A DNA stretch of 64,000 nucleotides from the NCBI GenBank assembly GCA_963781265.1, contig CAWAFH010000013.1, positions 56,719 through 120,718 of the forward strand. Direction: 5' to 3'. The position numbers were made by a program, and so were the translations under genes. Shown one piece after another: positions 52,334 to 61,287 of this stretch (its first letter is position 1; each line of letters starts with the position of its first letter). A model generated the notes under the pieces. The model searched no databases. It was given only the letters and a program-made list of their open reading frames with translations, and was not told where the DNA came from. The stretch is from WHSW01 sp963781265. GTDB taxonomy: Bacteria > Actinomycetota > Thermoleophilia > Solirubrobacterales > 70-9.

Positions 52334-53511
52334 CAGAAGGAGGCTATATGTGGCTCGCGCACGAGCATCGCCAGGAGAGCTGCCCGCTCCGGGAGCCGGT
52401 CGACCAGAACGTACTCGTGCTGGGCGTGCGCGCCGTCGCCGACGGCGCCTAGGCCATCGAGGGTGGCCGTGTGGATGCTGGTGAGGTTGCCGTCGGAGGC
52501 GCCTCCCACGGCCGCTTCCTGAAGCGGGATCCCAAGCCCGTGGGCCACGGCCTGGGCGCGCTCCCACAGCGCCCGGTTTCGCGGCGTGGGCGCGAGCGGA
52601 GGACGCTCGAACCCCCCTTCGATCTCGAGTGTTGTGACCTCGCTCACGGGCTCCAGCGCACGGATCGCCGCCTCGATCCGGGTTGCCTCGTCGGGCGATG
52701 CCACCCGCACGTCCGCCACTGCCTTCGCCGCCGGAGCGACCACGTTCGGGCGCAATCCCCCGTCGATGTGCCCGACGTTCACGGTCGTCCCGCGCTCGAG
52801 GTCGCTGAGCTCGAAGAGCCGCTGGACCTGATGGGAGAGCTCGAGGATCGCGCTCGCCCCTCCGGCGGGGTCGAGCCCGGCGTGGCTCGCCACCCCCTTC
52901 ACGCTGATCGTGAACTCGCCAACGCCCTTGCGGGCCGTCTTCAGGCTGCCCGAGGGCCCGAACGAGGGCTCGAGCACGAAGGCGCGGGCGGCCTCACCGG
53001 CGAGCCGCTCGATGTGGGGCCGCGACTCGACGCTGCCGATCTCCTCGTCGCTGTTGATGAACACGGTCGGGGCGAGCCGGGGGGCGAGATCGCGCTCGCG
53101 GAGCGCGCGCAGCGCGAAGAGCATCTGCGCCAGGCCGCCCTTCATGTCGAACGCTCCCGGGCCGTGAAGCCGCCCCTCCTCGATTCGCAGTGGCATGCGC
53201 TCGATCGTGCCCAGCGGCCAGACGGTGTCGATGTGCCCGAGCAGGAGCTGGGTCTGGCCGTCCGCCTGCGCCGCCTTCCACTCCCGCGGCCGCGGCCGCG
53301 CGAGCAGGTGGTTGCCCACCTCGATTCCCGGCACGCGTTCGACCTCGAACCCGAGCTCGTCGAGCTCGCCGGCGAGAATCTCGAGCGCGTCCCGGTGCGC
53401 TTCCGGCGTGAGCGAGGGCGACTCGGCGACGACCAGCCGCTCCAGCAGAGCGGTCATCTCGCCGGTGCGCTCGCGCAACCACGCGAGGATTGGGGAGCCC
53501 GGATCGTCCAT
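52333..53511 (-). CDS. M20-family metallopeptidase (glutamate carboxypeptidase-like)
   Basis: 392 residues. Zinc ligands in order: His in LLGHIDTVWPLG (near 95), Asp in GAFDMKGG, Glu pair in NSDEEIGSVES (near 150), Glu/Asp in LEPSFGPSG and His in AQHEYVLVDRL near the end. Dimerisation lid domain sits between 175 and 290 (HAGLDPAGGASAILELSHQV). Typical of CPG2 that removes C-terminal glutamate. Its stop overlaps the DUF1611 start; its start is immediately after the flavin reductase stop. Confidence 0.92.
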   Translation of the reverse strand: MDDPGSPILAWLRERTGEMTALLERLVVAESPSLTPEAHRDALEILAGELDELGFEVERVPGIEVGNHLLARPRPREWKAAQADGQTQLLLGHIDTVWPLGTIERMPLRIEEGRLHGPGAFDMKGGLAQMLFALRALRERDLAPRLAPTVFINSDEEIGSVESRPHIERLAGEAARAFVLEPSFGPSGSLKTARKGVGEFTISVKGVASHAGLDPAGGASAILELSHQVQRLFELSDLERGTTVNVGHIDGGLRPNVVAPAAKAVADVRVASPDEATRIEAAIRALEPVSEVTTLEIEGGFERPPLAPTPRNRALWERAQAVAHGLGIPLQEAAVGGASDGNLTSIHTATLDGLGAVGDGAHAQHEYVLVDRLPERAALLAMLVREPHIASF

Positions 53512-54114
53512 CTATCGGCGGAAGTCGACCGGGAACGGGAACGAGCGCGTCTCCTCGACGGCGGCGAAGCGTCCCGGCGCCAGGTACGCGAGGAGGGGCG
53601 AAGCGGCGATCAACTCGGCGTCGTCGGCGTCGGAGGCGCGGTGGGCCCCCTCGGCTACGGCCGCCGCGACCACCCGGCCCGCGATCAGCGTGTTCTCCCC
53701 GAACCCGTCGATCACGCGGTCGAGCTCGCATTCGAGCCAGAGGTGGGCGTCGTCGACGAGGACGCCGTCGACCACGGTCGCGGGGGAGACCGGGATCGCG
53801 TCGAGGCTGGGCTTGCCGCCCGCTGCCCTGCCCTCCGCAGCGAGGGCTACCTGAACCACCGAGTCGGGCCGCGGGAAGCTGACCGTGAACGCACCGGTGC
53901 GCGCGGCGTTGCGCTGCGTGGCGTGGCTGGGGTGGCAGACGAACCCGAAGTGGTTCTGCCACCCCAGCGGCATCGCCATGTGCTTCGGAGCGAGATCGTG
54001 ACTGCCGTCCTCTTCACGGGTGCCCACCAGCACCAGTGGCGCCACGGTGAAGAACGCACCCCAGATCGGAGCGCTCAGGGGCAGCGGTACCATGGATCGC
54101 GGATTCGTTGACAT
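53512..54114 (-). CDS. flavin reductase-like, FMN-binding split barrel protein
   Basis: 200 residues. PLVLVGTREEDGSHDLAPKH and the following MAMPLGWQNHFGFVCHPSHA and TGAFTVSFPRPDSVV form the split-barrel FMN site of the flavin reductase/HpaC family. It may supply reduced flavin to a monooxygenase, or be a flavin-dependent oxidoreductase itself. First gene of the operon with M20 peptidase and DUF1611. Confidence 0.8.
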   Translation of the reverse strand: MSTNPRSMVPLPLSAPIWGAFFTVAPLVLVGTREEDGSHDLAPKHMAMPLGWQNHFGFVCHPSHATQRNAARTGAFTVSFPRPDSVVQVALAAEGRAAGGKPSLDAIPVSPATVVDGVLVDDAHLWLECELDRVIDGFGENTLIAGRVVAAAVAEGAHRASDADDAELIAASPLLAYLAPGRFAAVEETRSFPFPVDFRR

Positions 54115-54326
54115 GCGGATGGATTGTCCTCTCTCGGCGGTCGCGGGGTCTGACCGACGATTCGATCGAGGGAGAGCGGGAGGCCGTCGCGAGAAAGCCC
54201 GCGCATGCCGGGGCAGCTTCGCGCCCTATCGCACGATCGCGTCGTTCGACGGCTGGGAACCCTGCGTGGCGCAACGCTTTCGGAGCTTCTTCGGCGCTGC
54301 CGGTTGTTGCTCAGCGAATCAGGCTC

Positions 54327-54362
54327 ATAACCCGGTCGCAGGTTCAATCCTGCCCCCGATCT
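54327..54362 (+). pseudogene. tRNA-Met (CAT) 3'-half remnant
   Basis: GGCTCATAACCCGG is the anticodon arm and CGCAGGTTCAATCCTGC the T-arm, with one base missing from the T-loop. The acceptor 3' strand CCCCCGA follows. No complementary 5' half is seen upstream. Fragments like this are left when elements integrate into tRNA genes. GGTACC occurs twice just after it (54374-54393). Confidence 0.7.
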
Positions 54363-54484
54363 GAACGGCGCCTGTGGTACCGCTTTGGTACCCAACGCAT
54401 CGTCCTATCCGTCCAGATCGTCCGCTCGCGTGGACGATGGGGACGCAGGGGACGCTCCGGGACGCATCGACACACTCAGACTCT

Positions 54485-54531
54485 CGGCTGGGGGCCGGGC
54501 GGTCGCTGGTTCGAATCCAGTCGCCCCGATC
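54485..54531 (+). repeat. tRNA 3'-end-like att core
   Basis: CGGCTGGGGGCCGGGCGGTC followed by T-arm GCTGGTTCGAATCCAGT and acceptor CGCCCCGA. The first 20 bases recur (18 of 20) at 63981-64000, the last bases of the window. The pair could be attL and attR of the 9.5-kb segment between. 54115-54730 carries no protein gene. Confidence 0.6.
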
Positions 54532-54730
54532 TTCCTCGCCTCGCTGCGCACCGCGTCCTCGTCGCGCTCGGGGAGGGGTCGCTGATCCCGGCCACCCGCA
54601 CCCCCGCCATCGCCCAGCCAGGTGATCGCGGCCGGCTCGGGTTTCCGCAGCCCGCGGCGATGTGCGTCTTCGTGCCTGGCTGTAGGATTTCTGCGTCCGG
54701 ACTTGACGGGTAAGCCAGGCGGTGCACGAA

Positions 54731-57532
54731 ATGGACTTCCGCATACTGGGCCCGGTGCAGGTCGTCGCCGGACCGGGTGCGGTCGACCTGGCGTCCGGGA
54801 GGCAGACCGCGCTCCTCACCCGCCTGCTGATCGCCGACAACGAGGTCGTGTCACGCGACCGGCTGATCGACGCGCTCTGGGGTGAGCGGCCGCCCCCCAG
54901 CGCTGCGAACGCCCTCCAGGTGCACGTGCACGCGCTGCGCCGGGCCCTGGGCCCGGAGCGGATCGCGCTCGAGGGGCCCGGGTATCGATTGTGCCTCGAG
55001 CCCGGCGAGCTGGATCTCGAACGATTCGAGCTGCTGGCGGCACGCGGCCGGTCGGAGCTGGAGCGTGGGGACGCCGACGCGGCGGCGTCGAGCTTTCGCG
55101 AGGCGCTCGAGCTGTGGCGGGGCCCGGCGTACGAGGACGTGCGGTACGAAGCGTTCGCGCAGGCCGAGGTGGCCCGGCTGGAGGAGCTGCGGCTGGCCGC
55201 GCTCGAGGACCGGATCGACGCCGACCTGGCGCTCGGCCGCCATCGCGATCTTGTTCCCGAGCTCGAGGCGCTGGTCTCGGAGCACGGTAGCCGCGAGCGG
55301 CTCCGCGGGCAGCTGATGCTCGCCCTCTACCGGAGCGATCGGCAGGAGGCGGCGCTCGAGGCGTTTCGGCGGGCACGCCAGGCGATGCAGGACGAGCTCG
55401 GCCTCGAGCCGGGACCCAAGCTGCAGGAGCTGCAGCAGGCGATTCTCCGGCACGATCCGGCGCTCGCCGTCGAGCCCTCCGACGTGCGCACGCGACGGCA
55501 CCTGCCGGCGCCGGAGACGCCGCTCGTCGGCCGCGGCGCCGAGGTCGCCGAGCTGGCGGAACTGCTGCGGAGCGGCATGCGCCTGGTGACCCTGACCGGG
55601 GCAGGAGGGATCGGCAAGACGCGGCTCGCGCTCCAGGTCGGGCACGAGCTCGCCGAGGCGTTCGCCGACGGCGTCTACTTCGTCGACCTGTCCCACCTGA
55701 CCGATCCGGAGCTGGTCCCCGGCGCGATCGCGGGCGGGCTCGAGCTGGCCATGCAGCGCGACGAGCCGCCGGCCGCCGCCGTGGAGGCGTTCCTCGGTGG
55801 GCGCGAGACCCTGCTGGTGCTCGACAACTTCGAGGTGGTCGACGCCGCGGCTCCACTGGTGAGCCAGCTGCTTCGCGCCGCCCCGGGGCTGGTTGTCCTG
55901 GCGACGAGTCGAACGTCGCTACGGCTTTCGGGCGAGCACCAGTACCGGGTCGAGCCGCTGTCCCTTGCCGACGCCCGCCGGCTGTTCGTCGCGCGGGCCG
56001 GCGCGGTCGCCCCGAGCTTTCGCCTGCCCGGCGAGGAATCCGATGAGGTGGCGCGGTTGTGTGAGCGCCTGGATTGCCTACCGCTCGCGATCGAGCTTGC
56101 CGCGGCGAGGACGCGCGATTACGCCCCGGAAGAGCTGCTCGACTCCGTGCCGGGGTCCCTCGCGCTCGCCGGCGAGGGAGCGCGCGACCTGCCGTCGCGC
56201 CAGCGCACGCTGCGCTCGACGATCGACTGGAGCTACCGGTTGCTCGCTCCCGAAGAGCAGGCGCTCTTCACGCGCCTTTCCGTGTTCGCCGGGGGGTTTG
56301 CGGGTCCGAGTGCCGCCGCCGTATGCGGAGCCGGCCGCGAGACGCTGGCGGCGCTCGTCGGAGCGAGCCTCGTCCACGAGCGCGCCGACGGGCGCGGCGC
56401 GGCGCGGTACTTCATGCTGGAGACCGTCCGCGAGTTTGCGCTCGAGCTGCTGGCGGGGAGCGGCGAGGCCGATACGTGGAGTCGCCGCCACGCCGAGCGC
56501 TACGCCCTCTTCGCGGAGGCCGTCGAGGACGAGCACCCGGCGAGTCACTCCGGGGAGGCGTGGGAGGGGCTCGAGGCCGAGCAGGGCAACTTCCGGGCAG
56601 CACTCGACTGGAGCCGCGATAGCGGGGCTCTGGAGTTGCAGCTTCGGCTCGTGGGAGCGCTCGCGTACTTCTGGGCGACGAGCGACCATCTGCGTGAGGG
56701 GCAGGCGCGAGTCGACGAGGCCTTGGGGCAAGCGGCCGACGCGCCGCCGCCGCTCCGCGCGAAGGTCCTCGCCGGATCGGCGCACGTAGCGCACAGCATC
56801 GGCGACTACGAGCGCATGCGCGCGTCCGCGGAGGCCAGCCTCGATCTCTTCCGGGCGCTCGGCGACGAGCGGCAAACGGCGCTCGCGCTGAACCTGCTTG
56901 GGATCGCGCTCAGCAACCTCGGCGACATCGAAGGCGGAATCGTCTGCCACGAGGAGACCGCCGCGATCTCGCGCCGGCTCGGCGACGACATCCGGCTCTC
57001 GGCGGCGCTCAACAACCTCGGCTACTGCCTGCTCCGGCGCGGCCAATACGACCGCGCCAGGACGCTGTTCGAGGAGGGCCTGGCCGTGTCCCGGAAGGCC
57101 GGCCACCGCACCGCAGAATCGGTGATGCTCGGCAACCTCGGCCTTGCCGCGGTGCTCGAGCGCCGTCCGGCCGAGGCGCTCGGACTCTTCCGGATGGCTC
57201 TGCTGATCGACCGGGAGCTCGGATTCTCGGAAGGCATGATCTATGGCCTCGTGGGGATCGCAGCGGGGCTCTCGGCAACGGACGGAGCACCGGACGCGGC
57301 GATGCTGCTCGGCGCGGCGGACTCGGCGGCGCGCGCCACTGCAGTCGAGCTCGAGCCGCTCGAGCTCGACGTCCATGCGCAGGTGACGGAGCAGGTGGAG
57401 AAGGCGCTGGGCGCCGAGCGGTTCGCCCAGGTCCATGCGAGTGGGCAGACGCTCAGCCTGGATGAAGCGGTCGAGCACGGCTTGCGCGCTGCCGAATCGC
57501 TGGGGCCCGTGACCTCGAGCGCCGAGCCCTGA
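54731..57532 (+). CDS. SARP/AfsR-family transcriptional activator
   Basis: 933 residues from ATG after AGGCGG. Domains: OmpR-like winged HTH (DFRILGPVQVVAGPGAVDLA, LLTRLLIADNEVVSRDRLID, 1-95), bacterial transcriptional activation domain BTAD (about 100-245), NB-ARC ATPase with P-loop TLTGAGGIGKTRLA (near 292) and LLVLDNFEVV, then TPR-like repeats (FRALGDERQTALALNLLGIA, DDIRLSAALNNLGYCLLRRG) to the end. AfsR-type regulators control secondary metabolism and stress. Direct repeats with 11-12 base spacing at its 3' end suggest it acts on the next gene. Confidence 0.93.
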   Translation: MDFRILGPVQVVAGPGAVDLASGRQTALLTRLLIADNEVVSRDRLIDALWGERPPPSAANALQVHVHALRRALGPERIALEGPGYRLCLEPGELDLERFELLAARGRSELERGDADAAASSFREALELWRGPAYEDVRYEAFAQAEVARLEELRLAALEDRIDADLALGRHRDLVPELEALVSEHGSRERLRGQLMLALYRSDRQEAALEAFRRARQAMQDELGLEPGPKLQELQQAILRHDPALAVEPSDVRTRRHLPAPETPLVGRGAEVAELAELLRSGMRLVTLTGAGGIGKTRLALQVGHELAEAFADGVYFVDLSHLTDPELVPGAIAGGLELAMQRDEPPAAAVEAFLGGRETLLVLDNFEVVDAAAPLVSQLLRAAPGLVVLATSRTSLRLSGEHQYRVEPLSLADARRLFVARAGAVAPSFRLPGEESDEVARLCERLDCLPLAIELAAARTRDYAPEELLDSVPGSLALAGEGARDLPSRQRTLRSTIDWSYRLLAPEEQALFTRLSVFAGGFAGPSAAAVCGAGRETLAALVGASLVHERADGRGAARYFMLETVREFALELLAGSGEADTWSRRHAERYALFAEAVEDEHPASHSGEAWEGLEAEQGNFRAALDWSRDSGALELQLRLVGALAYFWATSDHLREGQARVDEALGQAADAPPPLRAKVLAGSAHVAHSIGDYERMRASAEASLDLFRALGDERQTALALNLLGIALSNLGDIEGGIVCHEETAAISRRLGDDIRLSAALNNLGYCLLRRGQYDRARTLFEEGLAVSRKAGHRTAESVMLGNLGLAAVLERRPAEALGLFRMALLIDRELGFSEGMIYGLVGIAAGLSATDGAPDAAMLLGAADSAARATAVELEPLELDVHAQVTEQVEKALGAERFAQVHASGQTLSLDEAVEHGLRAAESLGPVTSSAEP

Positions 57533-57570
57533 GCGGTCCCTTAAGCGACCGCATAAGCGTCTTGTAAGCG
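57530..57570 (+). promoter_or_regulatory. SARP-type direct repeats
   Basis: TGAGCG (57530), TAAGCG (57542), TAAGCG (57554) and TAAGCG (57565) recur at 12, 12 and 11 bases, on one face of the helix, 50-90 bases before the gene at 57622. SARP proteins bind heptamer direct repeats spaced 11 bases just upstream of the -10. The adjacent AfsR-type gene is the obvious candidate binder. Confidence 0.55.
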
Positions 57571-57621
57571 CTGCGCTCGACCTTGCCCTTCCCATAGCCG
57601 CATAGCGGAAGGAGACGAAGG

Positions 57622-58251
57622 ATGAGAGCAATGTTCACAGCCATGACATCGATCGCGCTCGGCGAGGCTGCCCGGAGCGACGTTCGCCGGGAGGAGAGCC
57701 GGCGCCACGGGGTCGCCCAGGCGAGGAAGACGAGGCCGAGGCGAACCATCACCAGCCTGCTGGCCGCGGGCGCCGCGATGCTCGTCCTCCTGCTGCATTC
57801 CACGACCGCGCTTGGGACGGTGGGAGGCAACCCCTCGGTCTTTGCCCCGGCGCCGTCATACCCGAATAGCACCCTCGCGATCGATCTCGTCGGCCACCCG
57901 CGCGCGGGCAAGGCCGTGAAGGTCGTGGTCAGCGGCTCTAATGATCCATTCGAGATCGGCTACCCGGGCAGCGGCGACTACCTTGCCTACCAGCTCGACG
58001 CATTCGCCCAGAACGGGAAGGTCCTTCCGAGCTGCCCCCGCTCCTTCGCTGAGGCGCTTCAGAACCAGGTCAACCTCGGCATCGCCCGGATCGCGCAGGG
58101 CCTGCCCGAGGGCTATTACGGACGGTTCAGCACCCCGCTTGCGTTCCAGACCAGCCGGAAGGTGCGCGACATCGTCGTCTGCGCCTACAGCCGCATGGTC
58201 GACGATGACGCCGCCGTCTCGGCGCTCCGCTTCAAGCTGCGCCGTCGCTGA
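57622..58251 (+). CDS. exported hypothetical protein
   Basis: 209 residues from ATG behind GGAAGGAG. An extended Arg-rich N-region (RRHGVAQARKTRPRR) precedes a hydrophobic core (TITSLLAAGAAMLVLLL), so it is a long signal peptide or membrane anchor. The mature domain (LVGHPRAGKAVKVVVSGSND, ending RMVDDDAAVSALRFKLRR) is beta-rich with Cys residues (LPSCPRS, VVCAYS), resembling immunoglobulin-like surface domains. No named family. Likely a target of the SARP regulator. Confidence 0.65.
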   Translation: MRAMFTAMTSIALGEAARSDVRREESRRHGVAQARKTRPRRTITSLLAAGAAMLVLLLHSTTALGTVGGNPSVFAPAPSYPNSTLAIDLVGHPRAGKAVKVVVSGSNDPFEIGYPGSGDYLAYQLDAFAQNGKVLPSCPRSFAEALQNQVNLGIARIAQGLPEGYYGRFSTPLAFQTSRKVRDIVVCAYSRMVDDDAAVSALRFKLRRR

Positions 58252-58432
58252 GCCCTGGCGATGCCCTGGGCCTGCAGCGAGCGCCGCCACCGCGAGTTCT
58301 CGTCGCGGCAGTCCGCTGCTTGCGAGCACGCCTGCGGCGTGCGCGCAACCCGGTCAGGGCCCAATTTGTTCCCGGTCCGTTCGGATCGCGCCTGAACTCA
58401 TGCCGGGCCGAGGGACCAACGGGGCGCGGTCT

Positions 58433-59434
58433 TCAGACCATCGTGATGACGACCTTGCCCTTGGTCCGGCCGCCTTCGACATGAGCGAGAGCCCGCGGGG
58501 CATGGTCGAACGGGTACGTCCCGTCGACGATGGGACGGAGGGCTCCTGAGTCGATGAGCTTGGTGATCTCGTCGAGCTGGGCACCGCTGGCGCGCATGAG
58601 TAGGAACGAGTAGCGAACGCCCTGGCGGCGTGCCGCTCGGCGCGTCTTCCAGCTGAGCAGGGCCATCGCCAGACGCAGCGGAAGACGCAGTCCTTGTCGG
58701 CGCGCGAAATCCGGGTCCGGCGGGCCGGCGATGCCGATCGCGATGCCACCCGGCTTGAGAACCCGCAGGGACTTCGCGAGCGTGTCGCCTCCCTGGGAGT
58801 CCAGGACTACGTCGTAGTCGTGCACGACCGTCTCGAAGTCCTGGGTTCGATAGTCGATGACGGTGTCGGCACCGAGGTCGCGGACCCATTCGACATTGCC
58901 GGTGCCGGTCGTGGTGGCCACGGTCGCCCCGAGGTGCTTGGCCAGCTGGATCGCGTAGGTGCCGACGCCGCCGGACCCGGCGTGGATGAGCACCTCTTGG
59001 CCCGGCTGGAGCTGCGCTCGCTCGATAAGCGCCTGCCAGGCCGTCAGGGCGACGAGGGGCACGGATGCCGCCTCGGCCATGGAGAGGCTCGCCGGCTTGA
59101 TCGCCAGATCGTCCTCGTGCACGGCGATGCGCTGGGCGAAGGTCCCGATGCGGCCGTCGCGGGGCCGCCCGTAGACCGCGTCACCCACGCTGAAGCGGGT
59201 CACCGCCTGGCCGACGCGGGTCACGACGCCGGCGACGTCGTGCCCGAGGACGAACGGCGCCTTGTAGGGGAGGATGAGCTTGAACTCCCCGTCGCGGACC
59301 TTCGCGTCGAGCACGTTGACGCCGGCGGCGTGAATGTCGACGAGCACGTCGCGGTCGCCGACCGTCGGCTCCGCGACCTCGCCGGCCTTCATCGGGCTCT
59401 TGTACTTCTCGACGAGGTACGCGTTCACGGTCAC
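58433..59434 (-). CDS. NADP-dependent quinone oxidoreductase-type MDR
   Basis: 333 residues. Zinc-free medium-chain reductase: GroES-like part with DVLVDIHAAGVNVLDAKVRD and GHDVAGVVTRVG, cofactor site LIHAGSGGVGTYAIQLAKHL (AxxGxxG, near 152), FDHAPRALAHVEGGRTKGKV ending typical of quinone/enone reductases. Last gene of the TetR-controlled operon. GTG immediately follows the upstream TGA. Probably reduces an unsaturated carbonyl. Confidence 0.9.
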   Translation of the reverse strand: MTVNAYLVEKYKSPMKAGEVAEPTVGDRDVLVDIHAAGVNVLDAKVRDGEFKLILPYKAPFVLGHDVAGVVTRVGQAVTRFSVGDAVYGRPRDGRIGTFAQRIAVHEDDLAIKPASLSMAEAASVPLVALTAWQALIERAQLQPGQEVLIHAGSGGVGTYAIQLAKHLGATVATTTGTGNVEWVRDLGADTVIDYRTQDFETVVHDYDVVLDSQGGDTLAKSLRVLKPGGIAIGIAGPPDPDFARRQGLRLPLRLAMALLSWKTRRAARRQGVRYSFLLMRASGAQLDEITKLIDSGALRPIVDGTYPFDHAPRALAHVEGGRTKGKVVITMV

Positions 59435-60316
59435 TCAGCCTTCGAGGAACTCGAGGACGGCGGGAACGAACTGCTCGTGATACTGGAAGATGGCGCCGTG
59501 CCCCGAATCCGGATAGATCGTCAGCTTTGCGTTGGGGATCCGCTCCGCGAGCTCATGGGATTGACCGCTTGCGACCATGACGTCGTTGTCGCCGTTGGCG
59601 ACGAACGTTGGTTGGGTGATCTGGCTCAGGTCGCGCGGGTCGCCGAGGCCCGCCTCCCGGATCGCCTTGAGCTGTGCGATGCGCGCCTGTTGTGAGATCG
59701 CCTTGTCGCGGTCGGTTGTGCGTTCCTGCAGACGGGCGATGTACTCAGTCGCGGCGCGCTTGCCCGCAGGATTGCGGTTGAAAAACAAAAAGTGCCGTGG
59801 GTCCAGGCGGGTCAGCGCCGCCTTGAGGTACGCGCCTCCGACGATCAGCGGCATCTTCGTTAGGCCTCCGCCACCGCGCAAACCCGTCCCGGCCAGGATC
59901 AGCCGGCGTACGAGCTCGGGATTCGCGAGCGTGACCTCTTGTGCGACGCCGCCCCCGATCGAGAAGCCGAACAGATCGACATTCTCGTGACCCAGCGCGC
60001 GGATGAACGCTGCCGCGTCGGCCGCCATCGCGTCGAGCGTGTGTGGGACCTTGCCGCCGGTGGCACCGATTCCACGGTTGTCGAAGGTAATGACGTGCCT
60101 GTGAGCGGCGATCCCGTCGATGACTCGCGGATCCCAGTCGTCGAGCACCGCGGTGAAGTGGTGCAGGAACACCAATGGCGTGCCGCCCCGTGGGCCGAGC
60201 TCGCGGTAGGCGAAAGAGGTGCCGCCGACGTCGAGCGTTTGCGTTGGCGTGTTCTTCCAGGTGGTGGTCGCGGCCGCAGACTGCGAGGCGCCGTTGAGGG
60301 GCTCGGTCTTAATCAT
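59435..60316 (-). CDS. alpha/beta hydrolase
   Basis: 293 residues. Oxyanion HHFTAVLDDWDP, nucleophile LFGFSIGGGVAQE (near 128), Asp in NGDNDVMVA and His in DSGHGAIFQ complete the triad. Similar to esterase/haloperoxidase-like enzymes of catabolic operons. ATG overlaps the upstream gene's stop by 4 bases. Substrate unknown. Confidence 0.88.
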   Translation of the reverse strand: MIKTEPLNGASQSAAATTTWKNTPTQTLDVGGTSFAYRELGPRGGTPLVFLHHFTAVLDDWDPRVIDGIAAHRHVITFDNRGIGATGGKVPHTLDAMAADAAAFIRALGHENVDLFGFSIGGGVAQEVTLANPELVRRLILAGTGLRGGGGLTKMPLIVGGAYLKAALTRLDPRHFLFFNRNPAGKRAATEYIARLQERTTDRDKAISQQARIAQLKAIREAGLGDPRDLSQITQPTFVANGDNDVMVASGQSHELAERIPNAKLTIYPDSGHGAIFQYHEQFVPAVLEFLEG

Positions 60317-61287
60317 GCTGAGGCCTCGGTGGTGCGTCCGAAGCTGCCTGCTTCGAGCGTGTGTTCATAGGTCGGTCGGTCGTAGAGCGGCAGGTCGCCC
60401 GTCTCCTCGGTGCGCTTCATGTAGGCGAGCATCGCGGCCTGCGCGCCGGGGCTGGCGAGCGTCGAGAGGAACTCGGCGTTCTCGACGTGCAGTCCCTCTT
60501 CGAGGCCGAGCGATCCGCCGATGTAGGCGGCGCGCTTGACGGCGGCGACCGTGAACTTGAGGCGCTGCGCGAGCCGGTCGGCGAGCGCGACGGCGCCGTC
60601 GATCAGCTCATCGGCCGGGACAACCTCGTCGACGTAGCCGATCTCCGCGGCGGCCTCGGGGTCCAGCCCGCCGCCGTCGAGCATCCGCTTCAGTCCCCGG
60701 TGGGTTCCGACCAGACGCACGAGGCGCTGGGTCCCGCCGCCGCCGGGTGGGAACCCGAGGAGGATCTCGGGCTGGCCGATCACGTGGTCGCCGGCCGCCA
60801 TGAGGCGGTAGTCGCAGGCCAGCGCGAGCTCGGAGCCGATGCCGAGCGCCGAGCCGTTGAGCGCGGCTACGAACACCGCTCCACAGCGGTTCATCCGCAG
60901 GAAGGTCTCGTGCACGTCGAGAAGCTCCATCGCGCCGCTGAGCGGCGTGCGGTCCGCGAGTTTCCGCACTCCGGCAACGGCCCGCGTGGCGCGGGCGGTG
61001 CGCACGACCGCCGCGGCACCACGCGGCCCGACGGCAGGGCTCGCGGCGCCCCCCTCCTGCAGCCAGCGCAGGTTGGCGTGGGCGACGAACCGCTCGGGGT
61101 GGGTGCCCGTGATCACGACCGCGCCGACGCTCTCATCGGTCTCGGCGCGGGTGACCAGAGCCTCCAGGTCCGCGGCGATCTCGGGTCCGAACTCGCCGCG
61201 CGGACCGCCATGGAGCCGGGCGAGGAGCACTCGACCTCGCTGCTCGACCTCGATTCCGAGGCGGTGGTCTTGGGTTGTGGTGGTCAT
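60313..61287 (-). CDS. enoyl-CoA hydratase/isomerase family protein
   Basis: 324 residues, about 60 longer than a normal crotonase because of an inserted Ala/Arg-rich stretch (QEGGAASPAVGPRGAAAVVR) after VAHANLRWL. Oxyanion segments are ALNGSALGIGSELALACDYR. The first catalytic Glu is present (IGQPEILLGFPPGGGGTQRL) but the second (normally in SLAMEM) seems replaced by Lys/Arg (RGLKRMLDGG), so a reaction other than hydration is likely. Overlaps its neighbours by ATGA. Confidence 0.85.
   Translation of the reverse strand: MTTTTQDHRLGIEVEQRGRVLLARLHGGPRGEFGPEIAADLEALVTRAETDESVGAVVITGTHPERFVAHANLRWLQEGGAASPAVGPRGAAAVVRTARATRAVAGVRKLADRTPLSGAMELLDVHETFLRMNRCGAVFVAALNGSALGIGSELALACDYRLMAAGDHVIGQPEILLGFPPGGGGTQRLVRLVGTHRGLKRMLDGGGLDPEAAAEIGYVDEVVPADELIDGAVALADRLAQRLKFTVAAVKRAAYIGGSLGLEEGLHVENAEFLSTLASPGAQAAMLAYMKRTEETGDLPLYDRPTYEHTLEAGSFGRTTEASA

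Noticed and set aside
54108..54713. 201-codon plus-strand frame over the tRNA remnants
   Set aside because: It contains the standard false translations of tRNA ends (GGRWFESSRPD) and no other features.
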